64,000 nt of DNA. It comes from an uncultured Acidobacteriia bacterium (GTDB lineage Bacteria > Acidobacteriota > Terriglobia > Bryobacterales > Bryobacteraceae). The DNA is taken from NCBI GenBank assembly GCA_903909435.1, contig CAIVVT010000178.1, positions 35,923-99,922 on the forward strand. Direction: 5' to 3'. A program made the position numbers and the translations under genes. Shown in pieces: positions 18,750-28,756 of this stretch (positions within the stretch are counted from its first letter, which is position 1; each line of letters opens with the position of its first letter). Below the pieces are notes generated by a model that saw nothing but the letters and a program-made list of their open reading frames with translations, made no database searches and was not told the DNA's origin.

Positions 18750-20054
18750 ATGCGTCCGTTTCTGCTGCTGCTTGCGCTGCTTGGCTCCATCGTCCTGGCT
18801 GGCGGGGGCCAACCGGCAGTCGTCGCCGTCGATTTCAACGCCGTCATTCACCCCATCACGGTGGACGTCTTGACGCATGCCATCGAACAGGCACAGCGCG
18901 ATCGCGCGCCGTTCTTGTTGATCCGGCTCAACACTCCTGGGGGCATGCTCGAGGCGACGCAATCTATGGTCGAACGCATCAATGCCTCGCCCGTGCCCGT
19001 GGTCACCTTCGTCACTCCTTCGGGAGGACGGGCGGCCTCGGCCGGGTTCATCCTCTTGCTGGCCGGTGACGTGGCCGCAATGGCTAGCGGGACACACGCC
19101 GGCGCGGCCTCCCCGGTTCTCTTGGGGCAGGAGATGGACGCGACCATGCGGCACAAGATCGAAAACGATACCGCCGCCGCCGTCCGCAGCATGGCCGTGC
19201 GGCACAACCGCGACGTCGCAGCGGCACAGGCTACCGTTTATGAGGCGAAGTCGTACACCAGTGAGGAAGCCGCGAGCCTGCGTCTCACCGATCTCGTGGT
19301 CCGCGACCAAATGGAGTTGCTGAATCGCCTGGACGGCCGCGAAATCACTCGTCCCAACGGCTCGAAGTCGGTGCTGCATACTGCAGGCGTGGCGGTCGTT
19401 TACTACGAACCGACACTCAGGGAGCGGGCCGTCTTGCTCGTGGCCGACCCGAATCTCGCGTTCATCCTGCTGGTGCTTGGCGGACTGCTGCTTTACGTCG
19501 AATTCAATACGCCTGGCCTTGTGGCGCCTGGTGCCGCGGGGGCGATCCTGCTGCTGGTGGGATTGCTCGCGCTGTCGGTGCTGCCCATTCGCGGGGCTGC
19601 GGTGGGACTGCTGATTCTGGCCGTCGCACTATTCATCATCGAGGCGAAGATTGCCGCCCACGGCGTCCTGGCGATCGGCGGCTCAGTGGCGATGCTATTC
19701 GGCGCGCTGCTGTTGGTCGACGGGCCGCCCGAGATGCGCATTCGATTCTCGACAGCGATTTCGGTGACATTGCCGTTCGCATTGATCACCGTATTCCTGG
19801 TCTCGCTGGTAGTGCGCGCACGGCGCAGGCCCGTGGTCACCGGTATCAGCGGTCTCTTGAGCGAATCCGGCGTGGCCCACACGGCTTTGGCGCCGGATGG
19901 AATCGTCCGGATTCATGGTGAGTATTGGCAGGCGACATCCGCGGAACCAATCCTCCAGGGGACCGCGGTGCGAGTCGCGGCGGTCGATGGGCTTTGTCTG
20001 AAAGTCGAGCGTCTGGGAACAGATTCGCAGGCGCGGGGATCGAGAAAGGTTTGA
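18750..20054 (+). CDS. NfeD-family membrane serine protease (ClpP-class)
   Basis: A 434-residue membrane protein. A signal peptide (1-17) is followed by a ClpP-like serine protease domain with Ser97 in [10 protein letters not shown] and Lys136 in MRHKIEN as the likely Ser-Lys dyad. Then come about four to five transmembrane helices (about 232-350) and a C-terminal NfeD OB-fold beta-barrel (about 365-425). This long NfeD1b type is usually encoded with a stomatin/slipin, and here the slipin gene begins 5 bp after the stop. The pair is thought to act in membrane protein quality control. Confidence 0.93.
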   Translation: MRPFLLLLALLGSIVLAGGGQPAVVAVDFNAVIHPITVDVLTHAIEQAQRDRAPFLLIRLNTPGGMLEATQSMVERINASPVPVVTFVTPSGGRAASAGFILLLAGDVAAMASGTHAGAASPVLLGQEMDATMRHKIENDTAAAVRSMAVRHNRDVAAAQATVYEAKSYTSEEAASLRLTDLVVRDQMELLNRLDGREITRPNGSKSVLHTAGVAVVYYEPTLRERAVLLVADPNLAFILLVLGGLLLYVEFNTPGLVAPGAAGAILLLVGLLALSVLPIRGAAVGLLILAVALFIIEAKIAAHGVLAIGGSVAMLFGALLLVDGPPEMRIRFSTAISVTLPFALITVFLVSLVVRARRRPVVTGISGLLSESGVAHTALAPDGIVRIHGEYWQATSAEPILQGTAVRVAAVDGLCLKVERLGTDSQARGSRKV

Positions 20055-20059
20055 CAGTT

Positions 20060-20833
20060 ATGGAACCCATTGTTTACGTCGGCATCTTGATCGTGGTCTT
20101 GTACCTCTTCTCATGCATCAACGTTCTGGCGGAGTACGAGCGCGGTGTCGTTTTCCGCCTCGGCCGCGTGATGTCGGAACCCAAGGGGCCAGGCCTGATC
20201 TTCATCTTCAGGCCCATCGACCGTTTCGTGCGCGTCTCCCTGCGCCTGGAAACGCTGGAAGTGCCGGCGCAAGACATCGTCACGCGGGACAACGTCACGG
20301 TGAAGGTAAATGCGGTCGTGTTCTTCCGCGTAATCGAACCGCAGAAGGCCGTTCTGGAAGTGTCGAACTTTCTCTATACGACCTCTCAGTTGGCTCAGAC
20401 TACGCTGCGTTCGATCCTCGGCGAAGCCGAATTGGACGAGTTGCTAAGCCAGCGGGAGACGCTCAATCTGAGGCTCCAGGGTGTACTCGATACCGACACG
20501 GCGCCGTGGGGTGTGAAGGTAGCCAAGGTCGAAGTGAAGCAGGTTGATCTGCCCGAGAATATGATCCGCGCCATCGCCCGCCAGGCCGAAGCAGAACGCG
20601 AGCGCAGGGCCAAGATCATCCATGCTGAAGGCGAGTATGTCGCCTCGGAGAAACTCGCTCAGGCGGCAGAGGTATTGCAGAAACAACCGGCCGCGATCCA
20701 GTTGCGCTACCTGCAGACGCTGGTCGAGATTGGGGCCGAAAAGAATACCACGGTGATCTTCCCGCTGCCTGTCGACATTTTTACGGCGCTCGGACGAGTG
20801 CTGAACAAAATTGCCCCTCCGCCTGAGGGCTGA
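20060..20833 (+). CDS. Slipin / SPFH-domain (stomatin-prohibitin) membrane protein
   Basis: A 257-residue protein with one N-terminal transmembrane helix (about 4-22), an SPFH domain ([13 protein letters not shown], then [36 protein letters not shown]), and a charged Ala/Glu/Arg coiled coil ([19 protein letters not shown]). This is the standard slipin architecture. The ATG at 20060 has AAAGG upstream; a longer frame from 19925 runs inside the NfeD gene and is rejected. Pairing with NfeD indicates an oligomeric membrane scaffold for the protease. Confidence 0.93.
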   Translation: MEPIVYVGILIVVLYLFSCINVLAEYERGVVFRLGRVMSEPKGPGLIFIFRPIDRFVRVSLRLETLEVPAQDIVTRDNVTVKVNAVVFFRVIEPQKAVLEVSNFLYTTSQLAQTTLRSILGEAELDELLSQRETLNLRLQGVLDTDTAPWGVKVAKVEVKQVDLPENMIRAIARQAEAERERRAKIIHAEGEYVASEKLAQAAEVLQKQPAAIQLRYLQTLVEIGAEKNTTVIFPLPVDIFTALGRVLNKIAPPPEG

Positions 20834-20841
20834 GCAAACCA

Positions 20842-20879
20842 GAGCGGCCCCCAGTGGACGTTGCCCCCGGGAGCCGCTC
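20842..20879. terminator. Candidate bidirectional terminator hairpin
   Basis: GAGCGGC at 20842-20848 pairs with GCCGCTC at 20873-20879, extended by a C-rich/G-rich run with one mismatch. It lies between the slipin end (20833) and the end of the convergent gene (20906). There is no T-tract, so termination is only suggested by position. Confidence 0.4.
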
Positions 20880-20905
20880 CGGTCCCTGAACCGGAGGCTA
20901 AAACG

Positions 20906-23365
20906 TCAATAACGGCTATCGGTGCGGCGTCCTTTGTCGTCACCCTGCAGCCAGACATAGAGTGGGGCGCGCGGCGACGGCGACGGCCACAAAATGGGAA
21001 TCCGCAGCGTCTGGCGCTGGGAATCGCCAGCCAGCGGAACCGGCAGGCTGTCCACTGCCAGTCCATGCTCTGCGTCCCAACCCACCTTGCTGATGCTCTC
21101 CAAGTGTTCGCCTTCCAGGACCCCCGCATATTGGGTGTCGCTGAGCTTCTCGTCGCTGACCGTGAACTTCTCGAGCTTTGGCAACAGCGCGATCCGGCCG
21201 AGTCTCCACCCATCCGACGAACCCGCCTCAGCGGTCTCCACGGCAGCCGCCAACTCGCAACCCGGTTGACCGATGGCTCCCGGGAGCAGCGATAGGAACA
21301 GCCCGCCAGAGCCGGAACGGTCCAGCCTGGCGGCTGCCGATTTCTCACCCGGGCGCAGTTCCTGAGACGCCAGGGTCTGCGTCGCTTCGAGACACGCGAC
21401 GCGCACCGCGGCGGGGCCTTCGAGATGTTCCACGCGCACGGAGTACGTCACGAAGGTGTCGGCTGGCAGTTCGTCAGGTTTGATTTCAATGCCCAGGCTC
21501 TGCGCCCGCGACATGGACGCCGCCGTGATTTTGGGGCGGGGTGGCACTACTTTTAGTGCCAGTTTCACATCCTGGAGGCCGGCCATGCCCTCTACCTTCA
21601 TCTGCAGATCCAACTCCTGATTCGCGCGTAAGCCGGGGCCCAGCCGTACGGTCGCTTTGCGCTCGGAATCGTTGCTTGCGGTAGACAACTCGATCTGCGC
21701 GGAGCCCGAGGTCAGGGCTTCGACTCGATCCAGACCGGAGCCCTTCAGGGTTACGGCCTGAGCAGCCTCGCCTAAATTAACTCGCAGCGGCAGGCCTTTC
21801 AACGCAGGGATTGGAGGCAGAATTCGCAGCTGGATCTCAACGGACTTGCCGTCCGTCCCGGCGAGCGACAATTTGTATTGCCCTACCGCCAGTAAGCCCG
21901 GATTCACATTGATCGTGAGCGTCTGCTGCGGCCCCGCGCCGGAGCCCACCGGGAGCTTCGGCGTAATCTCGAGCGGCTTCGTATCGGGCTTTTCGGACAG
22001 AAGCTTGACTGTATCCACGAATTCGAAATCAGCACCGCTCAACTTGACGTCAACGGGAGCGCCGCCGTGCACAAGCCGGTCGCTGGATGCGGGCTCGATT
22101 GCCGCTTTGGAAAGGTCCGGGGGAATGACCACGTGGACTGGCCCGCTGAGAGCGAAATCCGACCAGTCCCAAGCACCGCTCAACTGGTATTCTCCAGCCG
22201 GGACAGCCGCCTTGGCGAGATCGAATTTGAGGGCTTGCGTCTTGGGCTCTACCGTCACCGGCACCGTGATTGGAGTAGCGCCGGAGACGGGCTTGAGGCG
22301 CCATTGCTTCACACTACCCACAGAGTTCCAGGAGGTTTCGTTCAAGGTCTCCGCCAGGACGGCCCCGAATCCGCCCTGAGGCAGGTAAGCGGCATTTCGG
22401 ATTCGCAGCGACGGCTCGGGCGTATTGGGGATGCGGATGGCCCACAAATAGGCCAACTTGGTGCGTGCCTGCTGCGCCTCGCGCTTCCCGCATAGCGTCT
22501 GGCTGCCGTTCGAAGATGCCTGCGCAAAGGTCGAACGGAAGTCCATATTCGGGAACAGCAGCGCTCTCATGTTTTCGGCTAGGGCGGCACTCCCGACGGC
22601 CAACCCGACGGTGTTGTTGAAGAACAAACCCGCGACGCGGGCCGCGACTCCAGCGGTTTGAGCGATTCTCGCGGTTTGAGTCGGCGCGAGCGGATCATAC
22701 CCGGCGATGGCCGGATTCAGACCGCGAAGCATGGCGTTGAGTTGCTGATCGGTGGGTGCGGTGCGGTCCACGGGGGTGGGTGAACCCGGCGCGCCGGAAA
22801 TCCCCTTCATGGCCGCGTCAAGCGACGTTGAAGGGCCTGTGAGGCTGGCGCTGGATGACTTCAGATGTTCGATTAACGTTTCCGCGAGGGCCGTTTTCTC
22901 TGCGTAGTCGGCGAGTTGCGAGATCAGTTCGGAGTCCTTCTGAACGAGGCGCCGGACGCGGCTCTTGTCCAGGCCCTGCGGTCCGAAGACCAGCGCAGCG
23001 ACATCCACGGAAACTGGAGATTCCCACTCTGCGGACTCCAGTGCGGAGCGAGGGTCCAGGACCGTCACTTCGGGCCTCTTTTCCCCGCCCCGGTTGACAG
23101 GCACCAGCACTACGGCCACTTCCGCGTTCTTGTTGACATTTGCCGGAAGTTGGCCGGGCCGGTAGATCAACCTGTAGCCGGCGCCCAGGGCGCGTACCTC
23201 ACGTACGGCGATGGGTTGTTTGTCCGAAGTCGGCTGGGCGGAGAGGCTGAATTCCCAAATCGACGCAGCGCCCGCGCAAACCGGCGTTGCCACGGCACCT
23301 TGCAGCGGGGCCAGCCACACGAAGACGGGAGCGGCGAGCAAAAGGACCGAAGATCTGATAACCAC
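20906..23365 (-). CDS. Large secreted protein of unknown function
   Basis: An 819-residue protein with a signal peptide (about 1-26). The N-terminal 240 residues are predicted mostly helical or mixed (YRLIYRPGQLPANVNKNAEV, then a Ser/Pro-rich linker near 185-215). The rest looks like several immunoglobulin-like beta-sandwich units, with repeated phrases of the type VDVKLSGADFEFVDTVKLL, YKLSLAGTDGKSVEI and VTLKGSGLDRVEAL. No catalytic motif is recognised. It converges on the slipin gene and has no operon partner. A cell-surface or periplasmic structural role is possible, but no family name can be given. Confidence 0.8.
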   Translation of the reverse strand: MVIRSSVLLLAAPVFVWLAPLQGAVATPVCAGAASIWEFSLSAQPTSDKQPIAVREVRALGAGYRLIYRPGQLPANVNKNAEVAVVLVPVNRGGEKRPEVTVLDPRSALESAEWESPVSVDVAALVFGPQGLDKSRVRRLVQKDSELISQLADYAEKTALAETLIEHLKSSSASLTGPSTSLDAAMKGISGAPGSPTPVDRTAPTDQQLNAMLRGLNPAIAGYDPLAPTQTARIAQTAGVAARVAGLFFNNTVGLAVGSAALAENMRALLFPNMDFRSTFAQASSNGSQTLCGKREAQQARTKLAYLWAIRIPNTPEPSLRIRNAAYLPQGGFGAVLAETLNETSWNSVGSVKQWRLKPVSGATPITVPVTVEPKTQALKFDLAKAAVPAGEYQLSGAWDWSDFALSGPVHVVIPPDLSKAAIEPASSDRLVHGGAPVDVKLSGADFEFVDTVKLLSEKPDTKPLEITPKLPVGSGAGPQQTLTINVNPGLLAVGQYKLSLAGTDGKSVEIQLRILPPIPALKGLPLRVNLGEAAQAVTLKGSGLDRVEALTSGSAQIELSTASNDSERKATVRLGPGLRANQELDLQMKVEGMAGLQDVKLALKVVPPRPKITAASMSRAQSLGIEIKPDELPADTFVTYSVRVEHLEGPAAVRVACLEATQTLASQELRPGEKSAAARLDRSGSGGLFLSLLPGAIGQPGCELAAAVETAEAGSSDGWRLGRIALLPKLEKFTVSDEKLSDTQYAGVLEGEHLESISKVGWDAEHGLAVDSLPVPLAGDSQRQTLRIPILWPSPSPRAPLYVWLQGDDKGRRTDSRY

Positions 23366-23513
23366 TAATTGCAGTATGGCAAAGCATCAACCGAGTGAGT
23401 CTTGCCGGGATGTAAACGAATCAAGCCAGGCTCACACCAGCCCGGCTGCGCGCACCGGGCGGCATCGTCCATCCGATGGCAGGACCAATTGCAACGAGGA
23501 CGGCGCGACGCGG

Positions 23514-23774
23514 CTAACTCTCGAGGTTCGTGAGCAAACAGGGGCTTTGTCGCACTTCAGCGGCCGGTTCGGCGATCGAATCTCGAAACCGGGGAGTCTC
23601 CAGATCATGCCGGCCAAGCTTCAGTTCGGCGAATCGCCGCTCGGCTAGGGTCCTGGAAAGTCGCCGCAGGTGGTGCTGTTTGTGGAACAACTGCACGATG
23701 CCGAAACAGAGACCGACGATCATAAGTTGCTGGAAAAGGATGATTGCGACGTAGCCGAGCAGGTGGGTTTGCAT
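23514..23774 (-). CDS. Small single-pass membrane protein, hypothetical
   Basis: An 86-residue frame beginning MQTHLLGYV. One strong hydrophobic helix spans about residues 5-27 and ends at the basic segment HKQHHLRRLSRT, so the C-terminal 55 residues should be cytoplasmic. The same frame extends upstream to 23864 but the added residues look noncoding. The ribosome binding site is weak and poorly spaced. No family is recognised. It may be real, but evidence is limited to the clear membrane helix and length. Confidence 0.4.
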   Translation of the reverse strand: MQTHLLGYVAIILFQQLMIVGLCFGIVQLFHKQHHLRRLSRTLAERRFAELKLGRHDLETPRFRDSIAEPAAEVRQSPCLLTNLES

Positions 23775-24008
23775 TCCTGGATTCTTTGTCTTCCTGATGG
23801 CAAAGTATGCGCAAGCCTGAGAAGTTCTCAAGGCAAGGGCCGCTTTTTCAGTCGGATGGATCACAAACCGTCAAAGGGGGGAGGGAATAGGCGCGGACGA
23901 GATCGAAAACTGAGGGGATGACGGCTAAAGGGGCCAACGGATGAGGTTAATGATGGGAGGATTGCCCGCGATTTCTCAGATTCGCAAGGCTGTGAAGAAG
24001 AACGCCGA

Positions 24009-24045
24009 TCCCCGGCCTCCCCGTGGAGGGAATGTCGGCCGGGGA
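24009..24045 (-). terminator. Candidate terminator after the PEP-CTERM gene
   Basis: TCCCCGGCC (24009-24017) and GGCCGGGGA (24037-24045) form a perfect 9-bp GC-rich stem with a 19-base loop. It lies about 20 bases past the PEP-CTERM stop in the direction of transcription. Only a weak pyrimidine-rich run follows. Confidence 0.5.
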
Positions 24046-24063
24046 CCAATGCTGACGACTATC

Positions 24064-24714
24064 TTAGCGGCCTAACTTGCGGCGGAGCAATCCGCCCAAC
24101 AACGCGATGCCTGACCCAATCAGAGCGAGGTTCCCCGGCTCGGGAATCGAAGACGTCCCAAGTACGGTCAGATTCGTGATCCCAACATAGTTGTCCGTAA
24201 GAGTAAAGGACTTAATGATGGGACTACCCTCCAGGAAACCATAGAAGGCGCCCGTATCATTTGCGCCGCCAGTCAGAAATGTCAGGTTGTAGGACTCGAT
24301 CACATTTCCTAGCGAGTCCAGCGCCTGAATAATGGTTGGAGTGGATCCTCCAGGAACGTAGTTCAGGAACCCGCCGACGCCGGACACTGGGGTCGCAAAC
24401 GTAAACGTCATCGTGTCGCTCACGCCATAGGCGTCGAAAGAATCGTTCACACCGGCCATAGGCCCGAGGGCCTCAGACCAAAATCCGTTCTCGCCAAAGC
24501 CATATCCCCCGTTGTATCCGAAAGTTGAACCGTCCTGGGTCGATGTGTTTGTGGAAGACCAGGTAACCCCACCGAACGTCTGGGGGTCTCCACCAAAGTA
24601 ATTGACAGCCGGCATCGGAACAGCAGTTCCGCCCGGTAGCGAAGTGACAACACTGGCGCTCGCTGGAAGGGCGAACGCTAAGAGAATCAACACTATAGCC
24701 GCATACAGTTTCAT
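24064..24714 (-). CDS. PEP-CTERM sorting-domain protein
   Basis: A 216-residue exported protein with a signal peptide (to about residue 20; LLAFALPASASV) and a C-terminal PEP-CTERM signal: IPEPGNLALIGSGIALLGGL, then RRKLGR. This type of signal is recognised by exosortase, which cleaves near the PEP box and releases or anchors the protein at the surface, usually in bacteria making exopolysaccharide. The middle is Gly/Ser/Thr-rich, with a stretch like MTFTFATPVSGVGGFLNYVP that suggests a beta-sandwich. AGGAGGAG lies about 8 bases before ATG, a strong ribosome binding site. No exosortase gene is in the window. Confidence 0.9.
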   Translation of the reverse strand: MKLYAAIVLILLAFALPASASVVTSLPGGTAVPMPAVNYFGGDPQTFGGVTWSSTNTSTQDGSTFGYNGGYGFGENGFWSEALGPMAGVNDSFDAYGVSDTMTFTFATPVSGVGGFLNYVPGGSTPTIIQALDSLGNVIESYNLTFLTGGANDTGAFYGFLEGSPIIKSFTLTDNYVGITNLTVLGTSSIPEPGNLALIGSGIALLGGLLRRKLGR

Positions 24715-25303
24715 ACCGTTGAACTCCTCCTCGCCTCAAGCACCCAGAACATCAAGGCCGGGCGCCCACCCGGATACGCGCACTCACGTGGACCGCAGTG
24801 GCATGGGCCTATCGATGCCCCGGTGGCTCTCAGGACGACGGAGGTAGTTTACGTCCCTTCCGATCCCCGATCAATAGTATTATCGGTTCTTTTTATCCGC
24901 AGCGATATCGCACAAAGCAGTGCACAAATGGATGCGGCAGCGGCGCCTGGCTCTCTCCAAACGACAATCCCAAACCGTGCTTATGAAACCCGTCTCGAGT
25001 GCAATCTCAACAACAACCTACATTCGTACGATCATGAGCCTATACATGGGATGCCGGCCGCTCCTCCGGTTTCGCAATGGCTGCGGCAAACGGACGTTAG
25101 GCGCCCCAATTCGCATGACCCTAGATCCGGCAGTTTGATCCCGCGGTCTGGGCGTGGAGTGCAGGACAAGAGGCGGGATCAGCGAGGCCCGAAAGCAGGC
25201 GGTATTTCACTCCATGGGTGAGCGAAACAGCGAACCATTGGCGCACCCGGCGCCGCAGCGCGTGGAGAGCGTGGTCGCGCCGGGTGGACTTGGGTTCGTT
25301 GGC
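24715..25303. other. Intergenic region
   Basis: 589 bp between the PEP-CTERM start and the end of the efflux operon. It should hold the PEP-CTERM promoter near its left end and a terminator-like hairpin near its right end. No convincing gene was found. Confidence 0.4.
25244..25286 (-). terminator. Candidate terminator of the efflux operon
   Basis: CACCCGGCGC (25244-25253) and GCGCCGGGTG (25277-25286) are perfect inverted 10-mers about 20 bases beyond the stop of the outer membrane factor gene. The loop is 23 bases and no T-tract follows. Confidence 0.4.
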
Positions 25304-26764
25304 TTAGTGCCGAAGCTCTTTGGGCGAAGGTAACAGCGAGACGTCCCAGCCGCCGCCAAGGGCCTGGATCAACGACACGCTAGCGTCCATTCGGCGAGTT
25401 TGAATATCAACTGCACGCAGTTGATTCTGCAGTGTGAAAGTCTGCGAGGTGATAACGGTCAAGTAGTTTGTGAGTCCGCCGCGATATTGGTCGGTCGATA
25501 TTTGAAGTGACCGCTGTGCGGCTTTGACCGCACGATCCGTGATCACCGACTCTTCGGCCAGGAGGCGCAATTGCGCGAGATTGTCTTCCACCTGTTGAAA
25601 CGACGTCAAAACCGTCTGCCGGTAGTTCGCCACCGTGGCATCGTAATTCGCCTGGGTCACTTTCACTTGGGCGCGGCGCCTGCCGCCGTCGAATAGCGTC
25701 TGGGCCAATTGCGGTCCAAGCGACCAGAAGCGGCTCGGCCACGACAACAGGTCGAGGAAAACTGCTGTTTGCGATCCGGCGCTGGCACTGAAGGCGAGTG
25801 CAGGGTAGAAGGCCGCCTTGGCAATTCCGATCTGTTCATTCGCCGCCGCGACCTGCCTTTCCGCGGCTGCGACATCGGGCCTTCGTTCCAGCAGACTGGA
25901 TGGAATCCCAATCAGAGAGACCGGGGGCGGCCCCTGCGCCGGCGTCCCGAGGATCGACAACTCGGAAGGTGGTCTGCCGGTGAGCACTGCGATGGCATGT
26001 TCGAATTGAGCCCGCTGAACCCCCAGATCCACCAATTCCACCCGCGTCGTTTCCAACTGAGTTTGAGCCAGTGCCACGTCGCCCATCGATGCGACCCCAC
26101 CGTCGTAGCGGTCCTGAGTCAGTTGAACGTAACGCTCGTAGGACTTAACTGTGTCGTACACCAACCGGCGTGATGCTTCCAGTCCTTGAATCTGGAAGTA
26201 GTCCGCTGCTAGCTCGGACTGATACAGCAAAAGCGCAACCTCCAACTGCGCGGCGGTCGCCTCCGCAATAGCGGAATTCCCGGCAACCCCGCGGCGGATG
26301 CTTCCCCATGTGTCGACCTGATAAGCGAGATCGATAGGTATCGCGTAGAGGCTCCTCGCTCCCGTCGCTGCACTCGTCTGCGAACGCGAAGCCGTGGGCG
26401 ATGTGGACACCGTAGGAAACAAGCCAGCACGCGAGACCAGCACTGTCGCCTTGGCAGCGCGGAACTGGGCGTCCGCCGCCAGCACATTCTGGTTCGAAAT
26501 ACGCACCTGGTCTTCAAGCGCGTTGAGTTGCGGATCGTTGTAAACCAGCCACCACTGACCGCGAATAGCCGCGTCGTTGGGCTGTGCCTCTTTCCACGCT
26601 GAGGGCCAGTCCGCGGGCGTCCCCCCCTTGAAGGCGGGCGGCGCCGGCGTGCTGGGGCGCTGGTACTTCGGACCGACCAGACAAGCGTTGGTTGTCAGCA
26701 ACAATCCGGCCGTCCCAAAGACGAACACCGAGCGGAGTAGGCCGGAACGGATCGAATCATTCAT
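25304..26764 (-). CDS. Outer membrane efflux lipoprotein (NodT/OprM type)
   Basis: A 486-residue TolC-like outer membrane factor. The N-terminus has a lipoprotein signal (TTNACLVGPKYQRP, with Cys about 28 residues in). Two outer-membrane-efflux repeats follow, with family segments WWLVYNDPQLNALE, IPIDLAYQVDTWGSIRRG and LLERRPDVAAAERQVAAANEQIG. It provides the outer membrane exit duct for the upstream MacA/MacB-like pump. ATG 26764 is chosen because GAGG lies about 10 bases upstream and the start overlaps the permease stop by 8 bp; a start at 26821 would add residues lying inside the permease gene. Confidence 0.92.
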   Translation of the reverse strand: MNDSIRSGLLRSVFVFGTAGLLLTTNACLVGPKYQRPSTPAPPAFKGGTPADWPSAWKEAQPNDAAIRGQWWLVYNDPQLNALEDQVRISNQNVLAADAQFRAAKATVLVSRAGLFPTVSTSPTASRSQTSAATGARSLYAIPIDLAYQVDTWGSIRRGVAGNSAIAEATAAQLEVALLLYQSELAADYFQIQGLEASRRLVYDTVKSYERYVQLTQDRYDGGVASMGDVALAQTQLETTRVELVDLGVQRAQFEHAIAVLTGRPPSELSILGTPAQGPPPVSLIGIPSSLLERRPDVAAAERQVAAANEQIGIAKAAFYPALAFSASAGSQTAVFLDLLSWPSRFWSLGPQLAQTLFDGGRRRAQVKVTQANYDATVANYRQTVLTSFQQVEDNLAQLRLLAEESVITDRAVKAAQRSLQISTDQYRGGLTNYLTVITSQTFTLQNQLRAVDIQTRRMDASVSLIQALGGGWDVSLLPSPKELRH

Positions 26765-27992
26765 ATCTAAGAGCCTCAATCGGGTCCATGTAGGCCGCCT
26801 TGCGGGCCGGGTAGTAGCCAAAGAACACGCCTACCAAGGCGGAGAAGACAAACGCCATCAGCACGGACGTCAGGCTGACTTGCGTGGACCAGTTCGCGAA
26901 GTGCGAGATGAGTACGGAAGTGGTCAGGCCGAGCACAATCCCGATAATTCCACCGAGCAGCGAGAGGGTCACCGCTTCCACCAGGAATTGCGAGAGGATG
27001 TCACGGGTCTTGGCGCCAACGGCCTGCCGTAGTCCGATCTCGCGCGTCCTTTCAGTGACCGACACCAACATGATGTTCATGATCCCGATACCGCCTACGA
27101 TCAGCGACACCGACGCGATTGCGCCCAGCAGAATCGACATCACCTGCGCCGATGTCTCCTGCGCGGCGAACACCTCCGCCAGATTGCGCACGGAGAAGTC
27201 ATCGTCCTCGCCAGGCTGAATCCTATGCCGCTCGCGCAGCAGCGTGGTGAGCTCCTGCTGTGCCTGGTCCATGGTCTGCGGACCGGCCGATTGCACCATC
27301 AGGGCGTTGACCGACTTGGCGTTTGCCTTGTTGCCGCCAATCACCTTGCGCTTAGCCGTAGAGAGGGGCAGGAGTATGACGTCGTCCTGGTCCTGGCCTG
27401 AGGGTGACTGTCCCTTGGGCGTCAGCACTCCCGACACCGTGAACGGCACGTTCTTGATGATGACCACCTGACCCGTGGGGTCGCTGTCGCCGAACAGGTT
27501 CTGCGCCACGGTTTGGCCCAGCACGGCCACCTTGGCGGCTGCATCCACGTCCTGCGTCGTGAAGAACTCGCCGGACATCATGCTGTAATCCCGGATGGTC
27601 ATGTAGTCCGGAGTCACTCCCTGCGCGCTGGTGGCCCAGTTGCTGTTCCCGTTAACGACCTGCACGGAACCGCGTACCGTGGGGGCGACGGCGGCTACCG
27701 AAGGACACTCTTTGGCAATGGCCTTGGCGTCGTCCTCGGTCAGGCTCGACACCCCACCGGAGCCGAGTCTGACGCCGTTGCTGCTGATGCTGCCTGGCAG
27801 GACCATGATCAGGTTGGCCCCAATGCTCTGGATCTGGTCTTGAATTCTCGCGGTGGCTCCGGCCCCGACGCCCACCATCGCAATCACCGCCGCGACGCCG
27901 ATGATAATGCCCAACATCGTGAGCGCGGAACGCGTGCGATTCACCTTGAGCGCGCGCAGCGCGATCCTGACGCTGGCTAGGATCTTGTTCAT
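26757..27992 (-). CDS. MacB-like ABC transporter permease (FtsX/MacB_PCD)
   Basis: A 411-residue permease with a first transmembrane helix (about 22-44; SALTMLGIIIGVAAVIAMVGVG), a large periplasmic MacB_PCD domain (about 50-270) with QIQSIGANLIMVLPGS, and three C-terminal helices beginning IASVSLIVGGIGIMNIMLVS. This is the mechanotransmission-type ABC permease. The start overlaps the ATPase stop as ATGA. With the adaptor and outer membrane lipoprotein it should form a tripartite exporter for peptides, antibiotics or lipoproteins. The substrate is not predictable. Confidence 0.93.
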   Translation of the reverse strand: MNKILASVRIALRALKVNRTRSALTMLGIIIGVAAVIAMVGVGAGATARIQDQIQSIGANLIMVLPGSISSNGVRLGSGGVSSLTEDDAKAIAKECPSVAAVAPTVRGSVQVVNGNSNWATSAQGVTPDYMTIRDYSMMSGEFFTTQDVDAAAKVAVLGQTVAQNLFGDSDPTGQVVIIKNVPFTVSGVLTPKGQSPSGQDQDDVILLPLSTAKRKVIGGNKANAKSVNALMVQSAGPQTMDQAQQELTTLLRERHRIQPGEDDDFSVRNLAEVFAAQETSAQVMSILLGAIASVSLIVGGIGIMNIMLVSVTERTREIGLRQAVGAKTRDILSQFLVEAVTLSLLGGIIGIVLGLTTSVLISHFANWSTQVSLTSVLMAFVFSALVGVFFGYYPARKAAYMDPIEALRYE

Positions 27993-28756
27993 GCCGCAAT
28001 TACCTCTTCGGGCTTCTCGGCCGGGAGTTGCTCAAGATCCCGTTTGGCATCCCGCGGCTGCGCGACGCGTTCGTCCAGTTGCAGCTTGCCGTCTTTGAAG
28101 TGAATATTCCTGTTGGAGTAAGTCGCGACGTCCGGGTCGTGTGTGACCACGATCATCGTGATGCCGTCTTCGCGGTTCAGCCGCTGAAAGATAGCCATAA
28201 TCTCGATGCTGGTGCGCGAGTCCAGAGCGCCGGTCGGCTCGTCCGCCAGGATGATTTTGGGATTGTTCACGAGCGATCGCGCGATGGCCACGCGTTGTTG
28301 CTGACCGCCCGAGAGTTGGCTGGGCTGATGGTCCTCGCGACCAGCGAGACCGACAGCGAACAGCGCCTTCATTGCTCTTTCACGCCGTTCAGAAGCGGGC
28401 GTATCGGTATACATCAATGGCAGTTCGACGTTCTCCGTCGCGCTGGTTCGCGCCAGCAGGTTGAATTGCTGGAACACGAACCCGATTTTCTTGTTCCGGA
28501 TCTCCGCCAGCTGATCGCGGTTTAACTCACCCACGCTAATTCCGTCGAGCCTGTAGCTGCCCGACGTCGGCTTATCGAGGCACCCGAGGATGTTCATTAG
28601 CGTGGACTTGCCGGATCCGGATGGCCCCATGATGGAGACAAAATCCCCACGCTGGATTTCAAAGGAGATGCCCTTTAAGACATGAACCGGCACCTGGCCC
28701 AGTTTGTAGTCTTTGACCAGATCCTTCACTTCGATGACCGCAGTCGTGTCGCTCAC
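27989..28756 (-). CDS. MacB/LolD-type ABC transporter ATPase
   Basis: A 255-residue ATPase with Walker A GPSGSGKST (near 43-51), Q-loop, ABC signature LSGGQQQR (near 146-153), Walker B IILADEPTGALDS and the H-loop His in VVTHDPD. It starts at GTG directly after the TAA stop of the adaptor gene with no gap. This half-transporter ATPase powers the permease encoded next. MacB of E. coli has both domains on one chain; here they are separate genes. Confidence 0.95.
   Translation of the reverse strand: MSDTTAVIEVKDLVKDYKLGQVPVHVLKGISFEIQRGDFVSIMGPSGSGKSTLMNILGCLDKPTSGSYRLDGISVGELNRDQLAEIRNKKIGFVFQQFNLLARTSATENVELPLMYTDTPASERRERAMKALFAVGLAGREDHQPSQLSGGQQQRVAIARSLVNNPKIILADEPTGALDSRTSIEIMAIFQRLNREDGITMIVVTHDPDVATYSNRNIHFKDGKLQLDERVAQPRDAKRDLEQLPAEKPEEVIAA

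Noticed and set aside
17786..19069. 427-residue plus-strand frame across the ThiF and NfeD genes
   Set aside because: It is antisense to ThiF and out of frame with NfeD, both of which have clear family motifs.
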